A stretch of 64,000 bases of DNA, taken from positions 5,514,001-5,578,000 of the forward strand of contig CM063261.1 of NCBI GenBank assembly GCA_032158295.1. Reading direction: 5' to 3'. Positions 13,201-25,200 of this stretch are shown piece by piece. Under the pieces are notes generated by a model. It was not told the DNA's origin and ran no database searches. It was given only the letters and a program-made list of their open reading frames with translations. The stretch comes from Pycnopodia helianthoides. Taxonomy: Eukaryota; Echinodermata; Asteroidea; Forcipulatida; Asteriidae. Every line of letters begins with the position of its first letter. The stretch's first letter is position 1. A program made the translations under genes and the position numbers.

Positions 13201-16200
13201 TGCATTTTATTAATACTTAACTTAGCCTCATTTCAAGGCCCGCACATGCATGATTCTATATGCAGTATATGCGGGGGTATAATCAGCGCTAAGTTTTACT
13301 GACTCATGAACGGCTGCAAAGACCACAACCTTCTCATGAATATTTATATAATTATCAATATAATTAACAGCCAATCACCGCCCATTCATACTGCCCCGCC
13401 GTGTGCAGCATGCATAGAGCAAAAATAGATGACAGTATGTACATACATGTAGATCCACGTATTTTGTTTATAACGGTACATGTACAAAAATGCGGATTTC
13501 CGCTTTAAAGCAGAGATTTTACAGGCCTGTTCAAGTTCGTACTCTACAAATTCATGCATTCCCATGCAATTGATTTTGATGGACATGGTAATTTTTAAGG
13601 GATAATCAAGATATTGCCAGACAGCAAACTCTTCAAAAACAACTCGTCATCTTCAGTCCCTAGGTGACTGCTACTGTGCACTAACCATTGAGAATAAACC
13701 ATTAACATTTTTGTCATGGCCACCAGAGTCCCTTACAAAGTGTTCCCTCAGGAAATAACTAAAAACCCTCTGGACAAGCAAATCCTACAATAACAACTCT
13801 GCAGCATTAAAAGTTTTCACAATTCAGATTTACTAAAAAATTTTTTTACTCTACTCAACCTGAGTTTGTAGAAAAATTGTTAGCAAGTAAGGTTTAGACC
13901 AATGGTGGTAGCTTTTATTAAATGAATCCTGCACTTACAATTAAAGTTGTTCTCCTCTCTGGGGTTTGTATCCGGTCTCCATTACTGGTATTCTTCAGTG
14001 CCGAGGATGTTGTACTATTCAGGGCCTGACTTAGCGCCATCGCCCCCGATGCTCCAGCCCTCACCCTCCCGCTACTCTTCCCAGTGTGTAAGTCTCTTGG
14101 GGCACCACAAACAATGTCATTAATTTTGCCATCCCTGTTAGCCTGGTTGACGAGTTCCGTTACCAGGCGGGCTTCGGCCTTCACACCACTCCGTTCTCTC
14201 CCCCTTGCATCGGCTGATGACGTTAGCACCTGTTGAACTTTGGAAGATGTATTGGGACGCATTTCATGCATGACAGTTGCTGTCGAGGAGGGCAACATGT
14301 TTCCTAGATTTGTGTATGACCGGTGTAGTCGGGCGTTTGTAAGCGATTCTAAAGTACGACAAGAAGAAGGCGGTGCAGGGCTGTGACATTTGTCTGATGT
14401 GCGAAGACGACGTTCAGCCCGACTCGCTGATCCGCGGCACAGTCCACAGCCTCTGTTGTAGAATCTAATTTAGTCTTTACTTCTACAGGATGTGTCCCTG
14501 GTTTAAGAGCACCAACTGGGGGAAGGGGATTGTTCTTGTTCAGGAGAGGGGGTGATTTTTTCTTGGTAGTGGGTAGACGCCTTCGGACCATTGTACTTTT
14601 GGGACGCACTGTTGTGGGTGGATGAGGCGTTTTATGTTTCTACAAAAGCAAATGAAAGCAATGTTAAAATTGATTAATTATGGCATCACATTTCATGTAG
14701 TAGAGGCAATTAGAAGTTGGTAAAAGAGACATTTCAATGGATAAGCAGATAAATTACTGTAAATCCTGCGTACAAGACAAGTCTTATCTGACTTTCAAAG
14801 AAAAAGAAAAAAAACAAAAAAAACTGCATCTCATCTAACGAAACGCCTTATATGAATCGCTTGAGTTCAATGCAATGATCACTGTGTGGAATCTTACAAT
14901 TTTCATACTGTACAATAATTCTTTCTTTCGTCCAGAATCATCCTATGTTTATTAAAACCAAACCTACACCGTATGCTCGTTGTGTAGTTAAGCTTTAAAC
15001 CGAAGACTGACATCACTGGCCCGAACCAGCAAAGACCATCTTGTACATGACTATAGCGCGCACACAAGTGACATACTAGTATTTATTAATCAAGTTGTTT
15101 TTGTTTGTTATTGTGTAATGCTCCATTAGATTTCGAGTACATTCTTAATACAAAGAATTGTTGTGCAAGCGCTCTCTAGTTCTTGCATGTATTGTAGCAT
15201 GCAAAAAGGCGAGATAACAAAGATTAGCAGAGACTCATTGGGAAATGTTAGGACAACCTGTGTGCACTCACTCGTTGTGTAAAAAGAAAAGCCATAAAGC
15301 TAAGTTTTTAGAAAAAAATCATAAAATGAAAAGGAAAAAATTAATTAAATAAAAACAAAAGCGGCGTTTTACTCATTATCTTGTTTCACACAAATTAAGA
15401 TCCCTTTATGTTATGGTAAGTATCATTATACCAACACAATGACCCCCATATGTGGTGATGTACCAACCGTGAAGGGGCTGGCAAGCCTCTGTGTGAAAAG
15501 TAATCTTGCGCCTTACAGGCTAACACTTGAACCTTGTTTTAATGATTTTAGGGTACTGTGCCTTTTACGCCTAGCGCCTTATACGCAGAAAATTACAGAA
15601 ACTGCAGTACTAGTAAAGAAGCAGAAGCCAAGTGTTTGTGCCGTCATTCTCAAGTCTGATGGAGAAAATGGAAGAATTTTTTTTTTTAAATACACAATTC
15701 CTCCTTCAAATCCTCCTGCAAAAATAAAACAAAATGAAAAATACAGAAGAAAAAAAGATTCCCCTCTACAACCACGAGCCCTCTTGATGGGACTTCCAGG
15801 TTTTTTTTTAAACTACAGCCCTCTTTACTTTACAGAGTCAAGTCCCGCTAAACAAAATCAAATGAAATAGTGGGGAATTAAAGCTCACCCACCACTCCAT
15901 GTTAATTTCATACTTGCTAAAATGTTCCAAGGGATAACAAACACTCAGTATAGTTCATCTCGTGTGAAAAGCCTTTTTTGAGAGAGTCACTGACCTTTTT
16001 CCCAATGGATAGTGTCTCCATCTTGGCACGGAGCAGTTTCATCTTGCTCATGGTGACGTCATTCTCCACTGATTGTTCCTGGGAGGGTACCCTTCCCTCA
16101 TCTTCCTCCTCCTCATACATGTTGTTGTACATTGATGCACCACTGGAACAAACCCATGAGACAATACGCAAGAGTTTTGTTTACTTTATTCATCAAAAGA

Positions 16201-19200
16201 TGAAAGTGATTGATAATAAACTTGAAGCATAAACTTGATGCATTAATATTCAGCAGTAAAATTGATGAACTTTTGGAAAACTTAATCTTGCAAATTACTT
16301 TTTGGTGGTTTTCTAAAAAAAATATATAAATAAACCCATCCCCTATTGTCTCCTTCATTTTTCATCCCTTGCTTTTTCGGTGTGCTTTCTGCCCATCTCT
16401 CTTTTCATCTATTTCCACTTGACTGCTTCTGTTACACTAGTAAACCCGTCTATGTGTGTTGTGTTGTGTTATCATTTATTAGCCTTCGAGAAAGACTCTG
16501 CTACATGTGCTTGGGTCAAAACGTCAGGCCCCTTACTATTTTCTTGCATTTAAACATTTAATTCAGTAATTAAGGATCGCTGAAATAGTTTTGCATAAAG
16601 TTTAACGTTGAAGAAAAGGTGTAGCATGTAATGGTTTTCATTTGGGAAGATCAAACTTGGTTCAGGAACATCTTAGGACAAAGACCCGAGGAAGGAAACA
16701 ATGGCCTCTTGCCTGTGTGTGTGGCTCCATACTTGCACTTAGTCTAAACCTTTGGGATGTTAGATCCAACTTGTTGTGTTAAATTACTAATCCTGTACTT
16801 AATGTCTAAATTTTTAATAATAAACTTCACCCACTCTTTATGATTTTTTATGGTAATCCATACAAAGTACCAGTAAAGGGAATGTTTTAGAATGATCATG
16901 TATACATTTATACCTGTAGGCCTACATGTTGAGTGGAAACTAAATGCCACAAATGACGCACATGCATTCTTTGAAAACATACTTTTAAAAATGCATGTAA
17001 TTTGTAAAGCTTACTGTAGATTTTTTCCAACTAGAAGCTTACTTGAAATTTTATCAGTACTTCATGTAATCATCATCCCTTTCACCCATTTTAAAATGCC
17101 AGAAACAAATTGTTGTGTGCCTGGAAGAAGGGCATAAGGCTCTATGCTCCTCTTCCAGGCACACAAAGTATTTTTCCAGTCACAAAAGGCCGTAAGCAAT
17201 AAAATGGCAATGGACAGTACATAAAGAGGGAATATTCATGGCAATTTGTGGAAACTTTTTTTCCCCATTCTTGAAAAATGGAAGACCAACTTCTATTGTA
17301 CTTTCCATTTACAATCTCTTCATTGTTGTGTACATGCACATAGTGAAGCATTAAAAAGTTATTTACATGTTCATGGTACAGTGTATGTACATGGAGTATG
17401 AACTTTAAAACTAACACTGCTGCCTGTAACTGTAATTCCTTTGTCTCTTTTCTTTCTACTTTATCCACCTATGTATACTGTAAACTGTACATGTACACTG
17501 TACATCACATGTATTATACTTCCAGATGTTGATACCTGTGACCACAACACACTCCCAACAAGTCCTCAGATTGCTAAGTAACCACACAAAGTTTCACACA
17601 GAGATCAAGCTGAGATAATCCCCAGCCCCAGTCAATAACAACCCAAGAAAAAATCAATATTGGTCTAAACTGTGCCCCCAACCCAACCACTAAGGACATG
17701 ACTGACCACAAAAAAGAAATGGACTCCAGTAACCAGCCACAAGTAATTAACTACAATGGAGTGGACAAACAAGAGGTCAGGGTTAGACTTGAAGCTGGTT
17801 GTAAATAAACAAAGCTATAAAAGTGTTTTCAGAGTTATCAGGTAGTTAACTTCTAAAGGCATTGTTACACTTTTATGGTTGACATTGCCTTAAGAAGTGG
17901 TTACTCTCTGTCCTTGCTCTAAGTTCATTGGTGATGAAGATCATACTCGAATATGGAAGGGAAAGGTCATGAAGATGAAGAGAATATTAATTTTTTATTT
18001 TGTATTCATTTTTTTGGGGGACTAAAGTGTGTCTGAACCTAATATCGACATAGGAGCAGCAGGTTACAATCTCAATAAAGGATTGAGAATCACACAAGTT
18101 AGATCAAAACAGAACCAGCCTTTCAAAACAGACCCTGTTTTACTTTTAGTTGAAACGCGACGCACATTTTTGGCATTTATATGTCAAAATTCTCTTTTAT
18201 AAATGTCACAAGCCCAATAGGTCCCCTCACTGAGGTCAACGAAGAGTTATCATTGGCTGAGAGTTGTGCGCAGTATGTACACGATGGCGGCCAATGCAAG
18301 GGGTCTATTAGAACAATTGCTCATTAACCAACCACAGCAAAAATGTATATATTGGACATAGATCTGTTTTCAGTAATACCGCCTCTTTCAGATTTATCTT
18401 TCTACTACATGTACACCTTTCAACAACAATCACATTCTATTTCACATCATACTTCCCCTCTTTGATCAGCTGTGCTGAATGGGTCACCCTCGTTAAATAT
18501 GGTTTTAAATAAATAAATAAAAAAGCAGAGCACACTGTTAAAACCCACTGATACAATGTATCCTTTAAACCACAACTTCCAAGATACAAATTTCACCTGG
18601 TATTTATCTGTAAACTGCATGTTACTTCTCATTTTGTTCAGTAAACCTTGTAATTTTTCTCTTAAAGCCAAATTCAATTATTTTGTTCATACCTCAAGGA
18701 CTCCGATAATGGTGTAAGAGTGCCATCTCCCCGGTCTACGACTCTGAAGAAATTTAGCTGGTCTCCCTCTCTAAATACTAACAACGTCACCTGCCGGTTA
18801 CCAGGGAGCTTCTCCCAAATTTCATCTCGGTTTGCCTCCATGTATTCAGCCATCTCACGTATGGCTGGGTCCTCCATAGGAACTTTGAAGAGAAAACATG
18901 CAAGACCAAAAATAGTTTTCATTGGAATCATGTCAATGAAACATGAACAATATAAATACACTATGAAAATCAATCCACACAAAAAAACTAATATCTGGAG
19001 AAAAAAAAGTTGTTTAATGTCTCATCTGAAACTCAAATATTTCAGTACGAACTCCACTTCACTTAGAAACGTACATTATATTTTTTGCTGATGTAAAACC
19101 AGTCAGTCATAAGCAAATTGTGCAATCGCACACTGGGAATTTAATCCAACTTGGAAAGATTAAATTCAGAAGAGTAGAAAAAAGCCATTTGGGTGAATTT

Positions 19201-22200
19201 CCCCAGGGTCAACCAATTGCTGTTATGCACAAGTAATTCCCCCAAAACACTTTGGGAAGATTTGAGATAGAACCAAAGAAAGATTATCGAGAGAGAAGAA
19301 GCTGTAAGAGGTCTACACCTTGTCCAAAATGGTTTCTATCTTTTAATGGTTTCACCACGGATTCTTTCATTTCAATCATTTCAGTACTGAGTAGCCAAAT
19401 TCACCCAATTCATCAGAGGGAACAATAGGGAGTTGGACCAGAGAAATCTTTAAGCCAAGCCAGTTCAACAAATAAAGCTGTAAAGAATTATCCCAAGTAT
19501 AAATGACAGAGCAATAGAAGAATTGTCACTTAACCCCTTAGCTTCACATCCAGTAAGTTAACAACACACTCTGACACAAAAGCATTCACACAGCATTAGA
19601 CTGAGATTTGTCTGGGGGTCATAATCATGGAGAAGACAAAAACAGTTTCGGAGGACATTCTGATATTCCTAATCTCTAGCTTTCAGTGAAAGTTTGCTGC
19701 AGGGTGTTTCTAAAAGTGTACAGCAAGAACAGGATTTTTTAAGTCGGAAAATAGTAGGGTCCATAGCCTAATGAATACATGAATTTGAATTGTTTTCCTT
19801 GGTCCGAAGAGAGAGGGGTGCTACAGGTGTTTTTATTCCCGAACTGAATCAGTTCAAGTACCATAATTGGTCAATTTAGCTCAGTCACAATTATTATCCA
19901 GACACCAAATAAGATTAACCATATCAAATTTTTAAACAAAACAAATTACTAATTCAGCAAAAAACTGACTGAATAACTTACTCCTTCTGGTGTTGATGGG
20001 CCCACCCCTCATGGCAAGTACCAATTTCAGAGAACTGCTTGGCGGAATCCTAATGGAAAATTGGAAGAAAAAAGAAACACGGATGGTACTTAAAACATAG
20101 GCACAATGTATGTTACAGTAATAAGATATTCCACTCAGAACATCTAACTTAAAGGCAAAGAATACCTTTAGTTTTTGAAACTGTTTTATTGTTTTAACCC
20201 TATATATAAACGTATACATCCAAACTAACCTGTGAAAATTTCATTTCAAAAGGTGGTAGAGTTTTTTAGATATCGCCAAAAAAACTAAAACAATTATGTC
20301 CATACAGGAAAATTATGGAATCAGATTGAAACGTTTTGAATCCCTCTCTATAACAATATTCCATTTTTTGAATAATTAACAAAGGTATACATTCCCTTTA
20401 AGCATGCATGACAAGCACAAGTCTGGCCTGGATCAATATCTTATGCCCAGCTTAAATGAATAACAGAAACAGAAATACCTTCTAATAATATCAAAATGAA
20501 AAAGAAGCATCTTCCATATATATTGTTGGCATATTTGATGATCCATGTACCACTGCAACATACATGACACTGACAAAGTGTACATGTTCCACAAAACTCT
20601 TTTCGATGAACCATGACAACTTTAACAACACACTGTCAAAACAACAATGCCATTATGAAGTAGCATCTGGATGTGTATCAAGTTCCTTGTCTAGACACCC
20701 TTATCTTCAATCCATAATGTTTTTTAGTATCAGATGAACAAAACTTACTACATAGAGGAGGCAATTCATTGCTTAAAGCATTCAAGACTCACTGAAAAAA
20801 ATTCCCAGCTTAAATGACTTACTTTTTTAATAAGAACAACGCATAGTCATAGGGTTCCATGACAGTCATAAGTAGCAGATGGACATATTCTTAAAGAGGA
20901 GCTCAAGAAAGGAAAAGTTTCAAGACTTTCAAGGTAAATATATACATTTACCTTGAAAGTCATTTTACCTTTCCTGTACATATAAACATAAACAGTTAAA
21001 CCTCAGAAACGTTAACATGTTTTCTCCATCAAAACAGACCACCCACAGAACCACCAGGAACAGAACACCTACAAGCTATTGGTCTGACCCTAATTGTATT
21101 AATGGTTATGCTGAGCACAGATTTGATTCAACTACACACACACTTGCAGCACTTGCAGTTAGTTAACCCATGGAGCTCAACAAAATCTGTGCACAACCTC
21201 TATTGTGTACTGGCAAATAATGATTGACACGAACAAATGTGCAACAATGGACAAATAGTAAATGATCAACTGAACCATACCATTAGAACAAGGCTCAAGT
21301 ACTTTTAGTGTACAAAGATATACACCCCCATACATGCCATAAGGTATCATGGTGCTGATTTCCCAGGTACAAATCAATCCGCTGTACCTGCTGTATATCT
21401 CCTGAAAAAGTACACATTGGTAAGGACAGCATATCGTTTAAAGGAATGACTTTGCAACTATAGCAAACAGTTGGAGTTACATGGAAAATTAGAGCAAGGC
21501 TTAGACAAGAAAATTGAATAAAAACTGTTGAGTTATCAGTAGTTTTACCTTGCTCAATTCATACATAGGATTAGGTATAGACTCATTCAGTTTTTAAGTT
21601 AAATAAATAACAATCAAACCATACCCATAGTCATGTAAGCAATAGTCATCCTCCAGTTCCACAGATCGCCATATAAGGTGCTGCTGACTTATGGGAATAC
21701 CTGCATGAGAAAAAAAGGATAAAAACAAATTACGATTGCAACACATTTCATATTCACATCAAAATGTCCTGGATGCATTTCACAACATTTGTTGAATACA
21801 AGACTATTGAAATTTAAAACTAATATATTTCAAAACATGTGGATGAATCAGGTGTCACTTGTAGTTAACTCACAGGCATGATACTTGGCCTTTTAAAAAA
21901 AACATTAGGAACAATTTGTTGAGTACAAGACCTGACTTACATACATTTGGGATTAGCTTTTATAGACTTTTGGGGCTATAACAACACTTTCGCTGATTTT
22001 TCTGAGGACCAAAAAATCAAAAAGTTGAAAGAATATATGCCTGCTGTAAGATTTATAATTAGTTACCTAAAACTATTCTGTTAGTTATAACTGTAAGGTG
22101 TTGTGTTTAAACCAGAAAGCTATTTCTAAACTCTTAAAAACAATTTTTTTCAATGTTATCAACAATATATCATCATACTGTCCATAACACTTCCGCTGCT

Positions 22201-25200
22201 TTCAAAAACATCGAGTCATAACTTGTTTTAATGTTGCAGCACAAGTGTTTCTTTACCTTACCTAACAAAATTATGCTTAAAATGTCACATTTAGTATTAG
22301 TTCATCTTTGCAAATGCAAACCTTATATGGTCAGATATACCTTTGCTTCATCAAACGGCCACACAGTTACATTTACCACCTACTTTTTAACACTACATTT
22401 GTTTATTACTATTTAGTTTAATATCGTACATTCCCACTAGAAAGCGCAAAAATTCTTACTAAAAAAAGCGAGGGTTGTCATTCTAAATTCGTTTTATCAT
22501 TCTACATCTTGGTTTACGTAAATTCAATACTTTTGAAGTAGGTCTGCATGTGCAACAAGCTACCTACAATGGCTATTCTGCCCGTCATTTAAATTTGATC
22601 TGATGATTGCGCACATTTTTGCCCAACTTGCAGATTGGATCAATTAGGCAAAGTTGTGCGTAATCTTCAGATTGTGCAAATCCACAGAAAGCAATCAACA
22701 CGCACATCTCGTGTATCAGAGAGGCGAAGTGTCTCATAAAGTGTGAAAAATCACTAACTACTATTGGTAGTATAGCCCAATAAATAGTGTAATACCTGCT
22801 TCATGTATGCATGTAGTATGTATTACTATGCACTTTGCTAGATTCAGACATTTATGATGCATAATAAGGGAGAGAGGACTTGTTGAGTCTAGGTGTACTA
22901 AAGACACCAGTGTCTCGGTTACGCGTGAAACCGTTGGCTTTTACTTCTTGGCCTACGTCTGAAGGTTTTCATTGAAAATAGCTGAATTACAGTATACCAA
23001 TTATGTTTACATAATACCCTTTAAAATTTTAATTTTCAATGAAAACATACTAATTTATGGCAAACTGTAACAGGAAACTGAGACTCCGGTGTCTCCGTTA
23101 CAGTGTGATGGATCGTTTTGGATCGTATTAGATATGAAAAAAAAAAATCTGATTCGAGAAATGAAGTTTTCCATTAAACGTATGAGCTATCCCCACCACT
23201 TAAACATGCAAAGAATATAGAAAGAACATTATCTTTTGAGATATAACACCATGTCACGCTTTGGCCCCCTCATTTATGGAAAGACCTAGCCCTGGTAGGA
23301 CGTCAGTGCCCGTTGCACTGCACTGACATCCTGGGTATAAAGCTTCTCTACGATGTGAAAAAATGTTCAACTAATGTTTAAAAATATTTTTACCCGATTT
23401 CAGAAGCTGGAAATTCCTCCACTTATTCTTTGTGTCCTAAAATACACTTTTGATGATTCCACAAAAAACAATTATATCCATGGGTGACATTATTTCAGAA
23501 ATTAAGTCGGAGTTCTGTACTATTGTTGTGATCATCATGTACCAATTGCCCGCGTGGCTATATGCACGCATGCCCGACATGTATAACATCCCTAGCCGTC
23601 ACACAGGAAGAACGTACTGCAAGAACGAACGTGGTCAACCTCGTTTCCAGGGATGATCGATCTCACAAGTCTTCACTCGCGACAATAGACCGGAAGTTAC
23701 AAGAGATACGTACATTTTCATTTTATTTTCGCAAGTAATGTCACCCAAGGATAAAATTTACAATTCTGAATAGAGCAGGTGTAAAGTTCAGGACACAATG
23801 AATATGTGAGTCAAGTTTCAGTTTCCTCAAAAAGGTAAAAATGTACAAAAATGTTAACATAAAATATTTCGCATTGGTAGAGAACCTTTACACCCTGGAC
23901 TCCGTCGCGGTGTATGCAACGAAGGAGTCCAACCTGGGCTAGGAAATATGTGAGTCAAGTTTCAGCTTCCTCAAAAAGGTAAAAATGTACAAAAATGTTA
24001 ACATAAAATATTTCGCATTGGTAGAGAACCTTTACACCCTGGACTCCGTCGCGGTGTATGCAACGAAGGAGTCCAACCTGGGCTAGGAAAGACCCTGATA
24101 AACATCACTATGACCTGTGTAGTCTTTTTCAAGTTGCAGATACACGTCGTGTCTACATGCAGTGTACATGTACTGTATTTTTAAGTACGCAGTACATCAT
24201 GTGCGGATGATGGCTTCCACCATTCAGCACATGCAGCGCAAGCACTGCTCGGAAACCTGACGAAATCACTTCCAAGTAAACCACCTCACAGGAAAACTGC
24301 TAAAGCAGCAACTAGCTAGCTAGTAAAAGAAAGACAGGTCACACACATACAGCGTTGTATATCAATACAATAGTTATTACAAGTAGTACTAGTACAGTAT
24401 CAGCACGCGGGCGCACCACCAAACATCATGGATGCCAGTTCTAAGGCGAGTTTAACAACTTGTTTAATCGTGTCAGTATCGCCTCTGCTGGTATACTTCA
24501 TAAATTTCACCAAAACGAGTGCGCATACATGTATTCATCAATTACATCAATTACGTTATATATGTGGGGCAACTGCCACTAGGGGGAAAATCTTGCCATA
24601 AAAATGTGGGTTACTACTAAAAAATAATTTCACTTGCTTGAATTGAACAGTTGAACAATGTAGAATGGGCGTAGGCCAAACAACAGAGGGAGTCTAGCGC
24701 AATGGTAACTATCATTATCAATCATACTATCAGACTATGGGGCTAGTCTAGGGCCGGGGTTTAGGGCTAGCATATACATCTACTACTCCTAGAATTATGA
24801 GGTTCGATCCGCTATCGTCTCCATGAACCTAGCTACATCACATGTACAAAATCCTACACAAAACCTTTTGCCATTCACGTTTCTGCACCTGGAGTTCTCT
24901 TTTGAAACCGGATCTCGCCAAAATTAGGCTTTACCGTGTTCCTTGTACTCTGATTGAGCGTTGCATGGGTCCAGAAAATCCACTCTGCAAATTTAAAATT
25001 GCTGGTCCCGGCAACTGTGGGTAGGTTTTGTACACAAATCATGCGTTATTTGTTACAACACTGTTTGAATGGGATCTGGATTACGGTAAGAATTATCGCT
25101 TTTTAACAATTTCAAATTTGCGGAGTGGATTTTCTGGACCGATGCAATGCTCAATGAGATTACAAGGAACAAGTAGAGCCTAATTTTGGTGAGATCCGGT

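Larger units (their letters stand above)
20050..21624 (-). other. ZFAND4 intron 2
   Basis: Intron holding a TTAA-flanked MITE (20153-20397) and a perfect hairpin (20924-20961). No other gene signal. Confidence 0.5.

Noticed and set aside
14349..14609. Separate 86-codon protein
   Set aside because: It is the first part of ZFAND4 exon 6 before the frameshift.
13939..14639. Mini-intron explaining the ZFAND4 frameshift
   Set aside because: GT-AG pairs near 14440-14520 give lengths of the wrong phase or far too short.
15439..15870. 143-codon plus-strand frame in ZFAND4 intron 5
   Set aside because: Low-complexity, no domain or splice borders, opposite to the host gene.
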